Assembly: GCF_020400825.1 (NCBI RefSeq)
Contig: NZ_JAINVH010000041.1
Location: 1-64,000, forward strand
Length of the DNA: 64,000 nt
Direction: 5' to 3'
Source of the DNA: Streptomyces sp. HPF1205
Lineage (GTDB): Bacteria; Actinomycetota; Actinomycetes; Streptomycetales; Streptomycetaceae
The translations under genes and the position numbers were made by a program. This document shows positions 54,921 through 63,601 of the stretch, piece after piece. The notes beneath the pieces were generated by a model. That model did no database searches and was not told the origin of the DNA. It worked only from the letters and a program-made list of their open reading frames with translations. The first letter of the stretch is position 1, and each line of letters starts with the position of its first letter.

Positions 54921-54986
54921 ATGACCACAGCAGTGCGTCCCCCCTCCGCTGCCCGCGTCCGCGGACCAGGAGCGCGCGTCACCTGA
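54921..54986 (+). CDS. Possible 21-residue leader peptide
   Basis: ATG 54921 is preceded by AGGAGTGCC and encodes MTTAVRPPSAARVRGPGARVT before a TGA. It sits immediately downstream of the LacI-type operator. It could be a leader, or the start of a gene whose body was lost. Confidence 0.25.
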   Translation: MTTAVRPPSAARVRGPGARVT

Positions 54987-55561
54987 CGGTGGGATCCGAC
55001 CACGGCCATCGCCCGTAGGGCCCGCCCGCCCGTACGCATGGCCCTCCCGCCGACCGTCGCGCCGACGTCCCGTCGACCGCGCTCGCCGACGGCGGCACCC
55101 GCGCACCGCGCCGATGGCGCGCGGGTGTCCTGACCCCGGGCACGGCGCCGAATGTCCGGGCGCCCAACGCGGCCGGTGTGCGGTGCGGTTCCTCGTGTAC
55201 GCCCCGGCCGGTGGGCCGCGGACGACGGTCGCCATCCGCTGCGTGGATGCCTCAAGGGATACGGACGGCCACACCACAGGCCCCCGTCGCCCGTCCGGAC
55301 GGCATCGGCGGCTGAACGGCGGCGGCTCGACGACGGGGGGCGGGGCGATCGCGCCCGGAACCGTGTGCCGGCGGCCGTGCCGGCGCCGCCGGCACTCGGT
55401 TCCGGACGGGGTCCGCCGCGCCCGGTCCGGCCAGGAGCGGACGCGCGGTTCTCCGGCTGAACCACCAGCAGCCGCCCGCCGGTCCGGTGTCCCGGCGGGC
55501 GGACCTGCCCACACGCGCTTCAACGCGAGCACCACAACCCCGCGACCGAAGGAGAACACTC

Positions 55562-57421
55562 ATGCATGACCGTACGTATCCCTCGTCCGCCGGCCTGCGC
55601 CGGGTCAGACCGCTCGCCGTGCTCCTCCTGGTCCTGGCGATGGCGGCGGCCGTGTTCGGCGGCCGGGCCGCCGCGAGCGGCCCCGCCACGAACACGGCCG
55701 CCGCCCACCCCGCGGCCGCGGCGGCTTCCTCGTTGCCCTGCGACATCTACGCGGCGGGGGGCACGCCCTGCATCGCGGCGCACTCCACGACCCGCGCGCT
55801 GTTCGCGGCGTACAGCGGGCCGCTGTACCAGGTCCAGCGCTCCTCCGACCACAGCTACAAGGACATCGGCCTGCTGTCGGCGGGCGGTTACGCGGACGGG
55901 GCCTCGCAGGTCTCGTTCTGCTCGGGCACCACGTGCACGATCACCAAGATCTACGACCAGACCAGCAAGCACAACGACCTGCCGATCTCCTCGGGCGGTC
56001 TGTGGAAGGGCCCCGGTCCCAACGGGTCGGACATCGGCGCCAACGCCTCGGCGCTGCCCATCACCGCGGCCGGTCACCAGGTCTACGGCGTGAAGGTGAC
56101 CTCGGGCGTCGGCTACCGGGTCGACCACGCCGCCGGAGCGCCCACCGGTTCGCAGCCCGAGGGCATCTACATGGTGACCTCGTCCAACCTCACCAATCAG
56201 TGGTGCTGCTTCGACTACGGCAGCGGTGAGAACTCGCACACCGACACCGGCAACGCCACCATGAACGCCATCTACTGGGGCAACGCCTGCTGGTTCGGCG
56301 GCTGCGTCGGCACCGGCCCCTGGGTCGAGGCCGACCTGGAGAACGGCATGTACCACACCGGCACCGGCTCCAACAAGGACCCCAACAACCAGGGCGTCCA
56401 CTACCCGTTCGTCAGCGCCTGGGAGAAGAACAACGGGACGAGCAACTTCACGCTGAAGTACGGCAACGCCGCCAGCGGGAGTCTGACCACGACCTACTCC
56501 GGTGCGCTGCCCAAGGGATACTCGCCGATGAAGACCGACAGCTCGCTGCTGCTGGGCACCGGCGGCGACAACAGCAACTCCGACCAGGGCGAGTTCTTCG
56601 AGGGCGCCATCACCGCCGGCTACCCCACCGACGCCACCGAGAACGCCGTGCAGGCCGCGATCACCGCCGCCGGCTACGGCTCGACCACCGGCCCCAACAC
56701 GATCTCGGTGACCAACCCCGGCACCCAGAGCGCGACCACGGGCACCGCGATCGCCGGCCTCCAGATCCAGGCCACCGACTCGGCCTCCGGCCAGACCCTG
56801 ACCTACTCGGCCAGCGGACTGCCCGCGGGCCTGTCGATCAGCTCCTCCGGCCAGATCACCGGCACCCCGACGACCGCGGGAACCTACTCGGTGATCGTGA
56901 CCGCCACCGACTCCACAGGGGCGACGGGCACCGCGTCGTTCACCTGGAACGTCAGCGGGAGCACGACGACAGGTGGCACGACGACCGGGGGTACCACCAC
57001 TGGCGGTACGACTACCGGGGGTACCACCACCGGGGGTACCACCACCGGGGGTACGACCACCGGCGGCACCACGACCGGAGGCACGACCACCGGGGGCACG
57101 GGCGGCGGCACCTGCCACGTCGCCTACACCAGGACCAGTGAGTGGCCGGGGGGCTTCACGGCCGACGTCACCGTCAGCAACACCGGCACCGCCGCCGTCA
57201 ACGGCTGGTCCGTCGGGTTCTCGATGCCGGGCGACCAGAAGATCACCAACGGGTGGAACGCCACCGTCACCCAGTCGGGCCAGGCCGTCACCGCCGTGAA
57301 CATGAGCTACAACAGCACCATCGCCGCGGGCGGCAGCACCTCCTTCGGGTTCCAGGGCACCTTCACCTCGAACGACGCCTCGCCCACCGCGTTCACGCTC
57401 AACGGCGCCGCGTGCAGCTGA
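55562..57421 (+). CDS. Secreted GH54 alpha-L-arabinofuranosidase with Ig-like domain and CBM2
   Basis: 619 residues. A signal peptide (to about 38) precedes the GH54 catalytic domain (about 57-375). The candidate nucleophile Glu260 is in WVEADLENGMY and acid/base Asp336 in GTGGDNSNSDQG. The vicinal Cys215-Cys216 pair matches the unusual vicinal disulfide of this family. A putative Ig-like (He_PIG) domain follows (about 378-465, LTYSASGLPAGLSISSSGQITGTP), then a TTTGG repeat linker and a C-terminal cellulose-binding CBM2 (CHVAYTRTSEWPGGFTADV). AGGAG precedes ATG 55562. It removes arabinose from arabinoxylan and arabinan; the CBM2 anchors it to the wall. Confidence 0.93.
   Translation: MHDRTYPSSAGLRRVRPLAVLLLVLAMAAAVFGGRAAASGPATNTAAAHPAAAAASSLPCDIYAAGGTPCIAAHSTTRALFAAYSGPLYQVQRSSDHSYKDIGLLSAGGYADGASQVSFCSGTTCTITKIYDQTSKHNDLPISSGGLWKGPGPNGSDIGANASALPITAAGHQVYGVKVTSGVGYRVDHAAGAPTGSQPEGIYMVTSSNLTNQWCCFDYGSGENSHTDTGNATMNAIYWGNACWFGGCVGTGPWVEADLENGMYHTGTGSNKDPNNQGVHYPFVSAWEKNNGTSNFTLKYGNAASGSLTTTYSGALPKGYSPMKTDSSLLLGTGGDNSNSDQGEFFEGAITAGYPTDATENAVQAAITAAGYGSTTGPNTISVTNPGTQSATTGTAIAGLQIQATDSASGQTLTYSASGLPAGLSISSSGQITGTPTTAGTYSVIVTATDSTGATGTASFTWNVSGSTTTGGTTTGGTTTGGTTTGGTTTGGTTTGGTTTGGTTTGGTTTGGTGGGTCHVAYTRTSEWPGGFTADVTVSNTGTAAVNGWSVGFSMPGDQKITNGWNATVTQSGQAVTAVNMSYNSTIAAGGSTSFGFQGTFTSNDASPTAFTLNGAACS
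56964..57102 (+). repeat. 15-bp repeats encoding the TTTGG linker
   Basis: About nine units of GGTACCACCACCGGG-type sequence encode Thr-Thr-Thr-Gly-Gly. Third positions vary slightly between units, a sign of age and codon selection. Confidence 0.9.
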
Positions 57422-57489
57422 TGCACCAAGGCGCCCGCACGACCGGTGTGCCCGAAGTACCTGACCCGGGCACCGGACCGGTGCGGTAA

Positions 57490-57525
57490 CCGGGCGCGGA
57501 GACCGGCAACGGCCTCCGCGCCCGG
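57490..57525. terminator. Terminator of the GH54 gene
   Basis: CCGGGCGCGGAG (57490-57501) pairs perfectly with CTCCGCGCCCGG (57514-57525) around a 12-nt loop. It lies 69 nt past the stop. Confidence 0.75.
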
Positions 57526-57654
57526 CCGCTTGCCCGCGCGCCCGGGCTCCTTCCGCCGGGACGCCCGCCCGCGCGATAATCGGCAGCCACCCCGGCGACG
57601 CGCGCCGGGACCGGGGGCGGCGCCGGCCGCGGACGAGGCATGGAGGCGCCAGCG

Positions 57655-59091
57655 ATGAACGCCAGCGACGCGGGCCGCGCGTACCCGATCCGCTTACCCG
57701 GCGAAGGCGAGGGCCACCGGCTGCCCGGCCCCGCCGAGCGCGTGGCCGTCGCCTTCGAGGGCCCGGACGCGGGTGTCGAGCAGTTGACCTGGGGCCAGTG
57801 GTCCATCTGGGAGGCGATGTCGCGCCACGGCTCCTGGATGCCGCTGGGCGGTTCGAAGCCCCTGGAGGCCGGCGTGTCCCTCCGCGACGTCGCGGAGGAG
57901 CTGCGGTACCTGATGACCCGGTACCCGTCGATGCGCACCCGGCTGCGGTTCGACTCCGGGCCCGAGCCCGCGCAGGAGCTCTTCGGGTCGGGCGAGATCC
58001 ACCTGGAGGTCCACGACGCCGACGACGGTACGAAGCCCGGCGCATTGGCTGCCGCCGTCGAGGCGCACTACAAGCACGCGCCCCTCGACCTCGCCGGCGA
58101 CTGGCCGGTCCGCATGGCCGTGATCCGGCGGCACGGCGAGCTCACGCACATGGTCGCCGTCATGTGCCACCTGGTGACCGACGCCGCCGGCGCCCGGGTG
58201 ATGCTGCGCGAGGTGGCGGCCAGGACCACCGCGCCGCCCGTGGGCACGCAGCAGCTGGAGCAGGCCCGCTGGCAGCGCTCCGCCGGCCGGCGCCACGACG
58301 ACCGGGCGCTGCGTTACCACGAGAAGCTGCTGACCTCGATCGCGCCGCGCCGTCCCTCCGGCTCGGCGGACCCGCGCACTCCGCGGTACTGGAGCGCGGA
58401 ACTGCGCTCCCGGGCGCTGCGGCCCGCGGCCCAGGCCGTCGCGCGGCGCACCGGAGCCACGGCGTCCACCGTCCTGCTGACCCTGTACGCGGTCGCGCTC
58501 GCGCGTGTCACGGGCGTCCACCCGGTGGTGGTGCGGCCCCTGGTGGGCAACCGCTTCCGCCCGGGACTCGCGGACGTGGTGTGCATGCTCTCGCAACTGG
58601 GCCTGTGCGTACTCGACGTGGCCGACGCCACGGTCGACGAGGCGGTGGCCCGCACGCAGCGCGCCGCGCTGAGCGCGTACAAGTACGGGTACTACGACCC
58701 GCGGCGGCTCGCGGCACTGGTCGACCGGATCGCACGGGAACGCGGCCCCGGCTTCGACATCAGTTGCGTGTTCAATGACCGCCGCGACGAATCCCCCGGC
58801 GACCCGGCGGGCGACCCGGCGGGCGACCCGCTCACCGGGGACCGGTTGCGCGCCGCGCGCGACGGCAGCGAGTTCCGCTGGGCCGGCACGACCGACAGGC
58901 CGTCCGAGCGCCTGTTCCTGACCGTCGAGGAGGAACCGGAGGGCATCGTCCTCGGCTTCGCCGCGGACACGCACCACTTCCCCCCGGGCCGGTTCGAGAC
59001 GCTGCTGCGGGACATCGAGGACCTCGCCGTCGAGGCCGCCCTCGACCCCGCGGCGCCCACGGGTGTGACGCCGTCCGGCCGCGGGGCCTGA
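57655..59091 (+). CDS. Stand-alone condensation-domain protein, TTA codon
   Basis: 478 residues with the fold pattern of NRPS condensation domains: LTWGQWSIWEAM near the N-terminus and the active-site region MCHLVTDAAG (a variant of HHxxxDG keeping one His and the Asp). VVVRPLVGNRFRPGLADVVCMLSQLG and SCVFNDRR follow. No carrier or adenylation gene is adjacent, so it may use free acyl-CoA or amino donors, or work in trans. ATG 57655 follows GGAGG. Codon 14 is TTA (57694-57696), suggesting bldA-dependent expression. A GDPAGDPAGDP repeat lies near residue 383. Confidence 0.8.
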   Translation: MNASDAGRAYPIRLPGEGEGHRLPGPAERVAVAFEGPDAGVEQLTWGQWSIWEAMSRHGSWMPLGGSKPLEAGVSLRDVAEELRYLMTRYPSMRTRLRFDSGPEPAQELFGSGEIHLEVHDADDGTKPGALAAAVEAHYKHAPLDLAGDWPVRMAVIRRHGELTHMVAVMCHLVTDAAGARVMLREVAARTTAPPVGTQQLEQARWQRSAGRRHDDRALRYHEKLLTSIAPRRPSGSADPRTPRYWSAELRSRALRPAAQAVARRTGATASTVLLTLYAVALARVTGVHPVVVRPLVGNRFRPGLADVVCMLSQLGLCVLDVADATVDEAVARTQRAALSAYKYGYYDPRRLAALVDRIARERGPGFDISCVFNDRRDESPGDPAGDPAGDPLTGDRLRAARDGSEFRWAGTTDRPSERLFLTVEEEPEGIVLGFAADTHHFPPGRFETLLRDIEDLAVEAALDPAAPTGVTPSGRGA

Positions 59092-59150
59092 GCCGCTCCC
59101 GCGGCGCGTTCCCCGGCGGACGGGCCCGCACCGACGGGCCGCCCTGCGGC

Positions 59151-60524
59151 TCAGCGGAGGCCGGCCAGCACCTCGTTGAAGGCCTCCGTGGAGCTGGGGT
59201 GGGTCCATATGGAGTCGCGCAGCGTGCTCGCGCTCGTGCCGCCGCGCATCGCCAGCGCCACGGTGTTCACCAGTTCCTGCGCGTCCACCCCGAGGATCGC
59301 CGCGCCGAGGATCGCGTCGGTCTCCGCGTCCACCACGAACTTCATCATGCCCCGGGTCTCGCCGACGATCTTCGGGCGGGGCACCGCCATCATGTCCGCG
59401 ACCGCCTTGGCGGCCACGCGCACCGGCCGGCCGGCCGCGCGCGCCTCGGTCTCCGTCAGGCCCACCCGGGCAAGGGGCGGAGTCATGAAGAGCGTGTACG
59501 GGACCGCCACCCGGTCGGCCGTGGACCGCTTCCCCGTACCGCTGAGCTGATCGGCCACGATCCGGTAGTCGTCGAGGGAGATGTACGTGAACTGGGGTCC
59601 GCCGTTGACGTCGCCGACCGCGAAGATGTGCGGGCGGCTGGTGCGCAGGTGCTCGTCCACCTCGACGGCCCCGCGCGCGGTGGTGCGCACGCCCGCGGCC
59701 TCCAGCCGCAGCCCGTCCGTGTTCGGCGCGCGTCCGGTGGCGGCGAGGACCGCGTCCGCCGTGACGGTGGCCGCGACACCGTCGTGCTCGTAGTGCACGA
59801 CGGCCCCCTCGCCGGTGTCCTCGACACGGGTGGCGCGGGCCGAGGTGACGAAGGTGATGCCCTCGTCCTCCAGGATGCCGCGCACGGCCCGGGCGACGTC
59901 GTCGTCCTCGCGCGGCAGGACGCGCGCGGTGCTCTCCAGGACGGTGATCTCGGTTCCGTAGCGGCGCAGCATCGCCGCGAACTCCAGCCCCTGGTAGCCG
60001 GCGCCGAGGACGGTGAGCCGGCGCGGCAGGTCCGGCGAGGCGATGAGTTCAGTGCCGGTGACCAGGTGCGCGCTGTCGCGCAGGCCGGGGATCTCCGGGA
60101 CCACGGTCCTGGCACCCGTGTTGATCACGACGGTGTCCGCGGTGATCTCCAGCCGGTCGGCGCCGGCCACGACCTCCACCCGGTGGTCGTCCAGGAAGGC
60201 GGCGGTGCCGGTCACCACGGTCACGGAGTCGAGGGTGTCGAGCATACGGAAGTTGTTGTCACGCATGCCGGAGGTCAGCGCCGCGGTCGACGCCACGGAC
60301 TCGGCGTACCACGCGCGCGGATCCGCGCCGTCCGGCCGGGCGGAGGCCCGGTGGATGAGCGCCTTGGTGGGGACGCAGCCGATGTTGATGCAGGTGCCGC
60401 CGTACATCGCGGCGGACTGCTCCACCATCACCACGCGCCGCCCCGCACGGCCCATGGCCGCCGCGAGGGTCTTGCCCCCCTTGCCGAAGCCGATCACCAG
60501 CAGTTCCGCGTGCATTGATTCCAT
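59151..60524 (-). CDS. RclA-like FAD/NAD(P) disulfide oxidoreductase
   Basis: 457 residues. It has the redox pair Cys45-Cys50 in GGTCINIGCVPTK and the FAD loop GFGKGGKT. NTGARTVVPEIPG, GAGYQGLEFAAMLRRYG, FAVGDVNGGPQFTYISLDDYRIV and FMTPPLARVGLTE follow. The last two closely match E. coli RclA, a Cu(II) reductase that protects against hypochlorous acid. Mercuric reductase is less likely because the extra C-terminal Cys pair is absent. It is divergent from an RclR-like activator gene. Confidence 0.85.
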   Translation of the reverse strand: MESMHAELLVIGFGKGGKTLAAAMGRAGRRVVMVEQSAAMYGGTCINIGCVPTKALIHRASARPDGADPRAWYAESVASTAALTSGMRDNNFRMLDTLDSVTVVTGTAAFLDDHRVEVVAGADRLEITADTVVINTGARTVVPEIPGLRDSAHLVTGTELIASPDLPRRLTVLGAGYQGLEFAAMLRRYGTEITVLESTARVLPREDDDVARAVRGILEDEGITFVTSARATRVEDTGEGAVVHYEHDGVAATVTADAVLAATGRAPNTDGLRLEAAGVRTTARGAVEVDEHLRTSRPHIFAVGDVNGGPQFTYISLDDYRIVADQLSGTGKRSTADRVAVPYTLFMTPPLARVGLTETEARAAGRPVRVAAKAVADMMAVPRPKIVGETRGMMKFVVDAETDAILGAAILGVDAQELVNTVALAMRGGTSASTLRDSIWTHPSSTEAFNEVLAGLR

Positions 60525-60642
60525 ACGGCCATGATCCCCGCGACCGGCCGAGACTCCAAGGCGGAAAAGGATCAGTTATCGTCGAGATGGGCTCACGGGC
60601 CCGGGCTTGGGCCCGGGGCACGCGGGCGGGGAGGAGAGGGCC

Positions 60643-61563
60643 GTGGACGCGATCAGCACGCTCATCCGTATGGCCCGCCTGGAGGCCGGGGTGGACGTGC
60701 GCTGCCTGCTGGCGGGCGGCCACGTCCTGGACAACCCGCCCAGTCCGCCGGGCGAGGTGCCGTTCCACGTCCTGCTGGCCGGCCACTGCGTCGTGCGGAT
60801 CGGCGAGCGGGCCGTGGACCTGCGCGCGGGCGACGTGCTCGTACTGCCGAGCGCCGGGCGGCACAGCGTGCGGGTGCACGCGGACGCGCCCGCGGTGCCC
60901 GCCGAGCGGCACGAGGGCGCGTCGGTGGCCACGCTGCGCAGTCCGTCCGCTCCGGACGTGGACCTCTTCTGCGGCCGCTTCGCCTACCGGCCCGGCGCCG
61001 GGGAACTGCTGTTCGCCGGGCTGCCCGACGTCCTGCACGCGTCCTTCGGCACCGGCGCCGGATCGCCGTTGCGCCTGCTGGGGGAGCTGATGCGCAACGA
61101 GGCGGCGCTGGACGGCCCCGGAGCCGGAGCGCTGCTGGCCTCGCTCTGCGAGGCGCTGCTGGCACTCGTCCTGCGCGGCGACGGCGGCGGCTCACCGGCC
61201 GGGTCCGCTCCCGTGTGGACCGGGGCCGTCGACCCCGGCCTGCGGGCGGTCATCGACGCCGTCGTCCGCGAACCGGGGGAGCGGTGGACGATCGCCCGCC
61301 TGGCCGAGGTCGCCGGCGTCTCGCGCGCCACCCTGGTCCGCCACTTCTCCGCGGCCACCGGCATGGGAGTCGCCGACTTCCTCACCCGGACCCGGATGAC
61401 GGTGGCGGCCGACCTGCTGAGCACCACCCGGCGCAGCCTGGAGGACATCGCCGACAGTGTCGGCTACCGCTCGCCCTCCGCCTTCGGGCGGGCGTTCAGG
61501 ACCGTCACCGGCACCACTCCCGCCAGTTGGCGGCGCGCCGCGGCGACCACGCCAGGACGGTGA
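60643..61563 (+). CDS. AraC family regulator, RclR-like (cupin_6)
   Basis: 306 residues from GTG 60643, after GAGGAGAG. The N-terminal cupin_6 sensor (about 1-130) has Cys21 (DVRCLLAGG) and Cys110 (DLFCGRFAY). These correspond to the redox cysteines 21 and 89 of E. coli RclR. The C-terminal AraC HTH pair (about 205-300) includes WTIARLAEVAGVSRATLVRHF and DIADSVGYRSPSAFGRAF. It is probably the redox-sensing activator of the divergent rclA-like gene. Confidence 0.85.
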   Translation: MDAISTLIRMARLEAGVDVRCLLAGGHVLDNPPSPPGEVPFHVLLAGHCVVRIGERAVDLRAGDVLVLPSAGRHSVRVHADAPAVPAERHEGASVATLRSPSAPDVDLFCGRFAYRPGAGELLFAGLPDVLHASFGTGAGSPLRLLGELMRNEAALDGPGAGALLASLCEALLALVLRGDGGGSPAGSAPVWTGAVDPGLRAVIDAVVREPGERWTIARLAEVAGVSRATLVRHFSAATGMGVADFLTRTRMTVAADLLSTTRRSLEDIADSVGYRSPSAFGRAFRTVTGTTPASWRRAAATTPGR

Positions 61564-61702
61564 GCGGCCGGCCGGCCGCCGATCGCCGACCGCGGGCCGC
61601 GGGCCGGGAGGACGACAGCACGGACGCCGATGACGACTCGGCCGACCGGCTCTCCGCCGGGGTGGCGCGAGCCGGCGTCCGGGTGGGCGGCCACGGCGCT
61701 CA

Positions 61703-63256
61703 CTACTGGTGCAGGGCGTCGTCGGCGTCGTCGGAGACCTCGACGCCCAGGCCGAACAGCCGCTCCTCGCTCCACCACTGCGGTGTCTCGTCGACCACCG
61801 CGGTCAGCTCCAGCAGCGTCACCTCGTTGCGGCCGAGGACCAGGTCCACGTCGGCGCGCCCACCGGCGACCGGCACGCTCCGGTGCGAACGGCCGGGTTC
61901 CGCGGCCTCGCGCAGGGCGTCGAGCAGGCGGTCGCCGGGCGCCGCCGGCCGCCCCATCTCGCACCACGCGGCCCAGCAGTTCCCGGCGTCCTCGCTCACC
62001 CAGCGGCGGCGCGCGAAGGCGGTGCCGTCCGCCCCCGGGGCGCCGACGGGCAGGGACAGCCGCACGGTGTGGCCGTCGACCGGCTCGCCGCCGGCCGGGT
62101 CGGCCGGCGCCCAGGCCAGCACGGTGACGCGCCCGTCGCCGTGCCGCGTCACCAGGTGGTCCTCGCCCTTGGCGAGCACCTGCTCGCCCATGCCGGCCAT
62201 GAAGGCGTACAGGTGGTACGTCGGCTTCTTGATCTGACGGTGCGTCAGCAGGCCGAAGCCACCGTGGAACAGCGTGGTGGGGATGCCCACCTCCTCGAAG
62301 ACGTCGCTGAACGTCCAGTACGAGAAGGAGTCCGCGACGTCGCCGCCGTTCGCCAGCACCGGCGCGAGGTACGCCGCGTGGAACGCGGTGTCGTGGATCT
62401 GGTTGTCCGGCCGGTAGGAGGAGTTGAACTCGGTGATGTGGACCGGCAGCTCCGCGAGCCGCGTGCCCGCCAGCTCCCGCCGCGGGGCGGCGAACTGCTC
62501 CAGCAGCGCCGATGCCGGCCTGAGCGTCTGGTGTGTGCCGAACGGCACGTCCTGGACCGGGCCGGAGGAGTAGGCGTGCCGGCTCACGAAGTCGATCGGC
62601 AGGTCACGGGCCTCGACGAACTCGGCGAAGCGCTGGATCCACCCCTCCTTGTAACCGGGCGCCAGCGAGGGGCCCCCGACCTGGAGCTGCGCGTCGACCT
62701 CCTTGACGGCCAGCGAGGTCACCTCGTACAGGCGGTGGTACGCGTCCTGGCCGGCGGACCAGAACGGACGCAGGTTGGGCTCGTTCCACACCTCGATCGG
62801 CCACCGGCGCACCTGCTCGACGCCGTAGCGGTCGATCAGGTGCTTGATGACGGCGCGGACGAGGTCCGCCCACTCCTTCTCGTCGTGCGGCGGAGTGATG
62901 TTGCCCTTCCACCAGAACACGGTGTCGTCGCCGGAGGCGAGCCCGGACGGCATGAAGCCGAGTTCGAGGAAGGGCGCGATGCCCAACTCCAGGTAGGCGT
63001 CAACCACTTGGTCGACATACGTGAAGGAGTGCCGCACGCGCCGCTCGCCGGCGTACTCGTACGGCCGGTGGATGCCCATCGCGTCGCTGAGCAGGCCGTG
63101 CCCGCGGATGTACCGGAAGCCTATCTCCCGCTGCACGAGGCCGAGCGAGTCCTGGTAGTCACGCCGCAGCGCGAGGTCGAGCCGGCCGGTGCCGACGCAT
63201 TGGCGCCAGGCGTCGGAGAGGCGGGCTGTCGACTGTTCGGGAACGACGATCCGCAT
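61703..63256 (-). CDS. GH39 beta-xylosidase
   Basis: 517 residues without a signal peptide, so cytoplasmic. The clan GH-A barrel has acid/base Glu159 in WNEPNLRPFW and nucleophile Glu276 in HITEFNSSYRPDN. Other family segments are FRYIRGHGLLSD, YVDQVVDAYLELGIAPFLELGFMP and a C-terminal beta domain (VTVLAWAPAD). It cleaves short xylo-oligosaccharides to xylose. It is divergent from a sugar ABC transporter binding-protein gene, so imported oligosaccharides are the likely substrate. Confidence 0.94.
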   Translation of the reverse strand: MRIVVPEQSTARLSDAWRQCVGTGRLDLALRRDYQDSLGLVQREIGFRYIRGHGLLSDAMGIHRPYEYAGERRVRHSFTYVDQVVDAYLELGIAPFLELGFMPSGLASGDDTVFWWKGNITPPHDEKEWADLVRAVIKHLIDRYGVEQVRRWPIEVWNEPNLRPFWSAGQDAYHRLYEVTSLAVKEVDAQLQVGGPSLAPGYKEGWIQRFAEFVEARDLPIDFVSRHAYSSGPVQDVPFGTHQTLRPASALLEQFAAPRRELAGTRLAELPVHITEFNSSYRPDNQIHDTAFHAAYLAPVLANGGDVADSFSYWTFSDVFEEVGIPTTLFHGGFGLLTHRQIKKPTYHLYAFMAGMGEQVLAKGEDHLVTRHGDGRVTVLAWAPADPAGGEPVDGHTVRLSLPVGAPGADGTAFARRRWVSEDAGNCWAAWCEMGRPAAPGDRLLDALREAAEPGRSHRSVPVAGGRADVDLVLGRNEVTLLELTAVVDETPQWWSEERLFGLGVEVSDDADDALHQ

Positions 63257-63275
63257 GGTGGCGGTTCCTTTGCTG

Positions 63276-63309
63276 CGGTGCGGGGTGCGGGGTGCGGGGT
63301 GCGGGGTGT
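63276..63309. repeat. GGTGCGG heptamer repeats
   Basis: Four to five 7-bp units in the 5' leader of the GH39 gene. Confidence 0.75.
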
Positions 63310-63462
63310 GCGTGCGACGTGGTGCGCGTGCGGCTCGCCGGGGGCGGCGGGTGGATCAGGCGCGCTCTCGCTTGACGTGCTGCGCACCCTAGGGAGCGGG
63401 GCAAATCGGTGTCAAGGTGCCGGGCGCACCGCCTCCCGGCCCTCCGATCCTGTCAGTAACGA

Positions 63463-63469
63463 TTGCGCA
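63463..63469. promoter_or_regulatory. TTGCGCA element (upstream copy)
   Basis: ATTGCGCAT context. It shares its core with the element at 63548-63555. Confidence 0.3.
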
Positions 63470-63547
63470 TCTTGCGAAAACTTTGGGGTTGCCACCTGTT
63501 CATTTTCGGCTGTAGACATTGCCACAGCTTCGCCGATGGCCATTAAG

Positions 63548-63555
63548 TTGCGCAA
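63548..63555. promoter_or_regulatory. TTGCGCAA palindrome upstream of sugar-binding protein
   Basis: TTGCGCAA, within a near-palindromic 14-bp AAGTTGCGCAAATT. It overlaps the possible -10 region of the binding-protein promoter, a typical repressor position. Confidence 0.45.
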
Positions 63556-63601
63556 ATTATCCCCCGTTGGTTCACTCATGACAGATCAGGGAGTTTCCAC
63601 G

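Larger units (their letters stand above)
54509..55561. other. Long intergenic region with LacI-type operator
   Basis: About 1.05 kb without a convincing gene. It holds the lac-operator-like palindrome at 54876-54893, followed 27 bp later by a ribosome site and a 21-codon open frame (54921-54986). The remainder up to the GH54 gene shows no clear signal. Confidence 0.6.
63257..63601. other. Divergent promoter region of GH39 and sugar-binding protein
   Basis: 345 bp. A GGTGCGG-type repeat lies next to the GH39 start (about 63276-63309). An AT-rich half follows from 63455, with TTGCGCA-type elements. A possible promoter for the binding protein is TTGCCA-N18-TTAAGT (about 63519-63548). Confidence 0.55.

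Noticed and set aside
59151-60524. Mercuric reductase (MerA) assignment
   Set aside because: The extra C-terminal Cys pair and N-terminal metal-binding domain are absent, and specific segments match RclA better.
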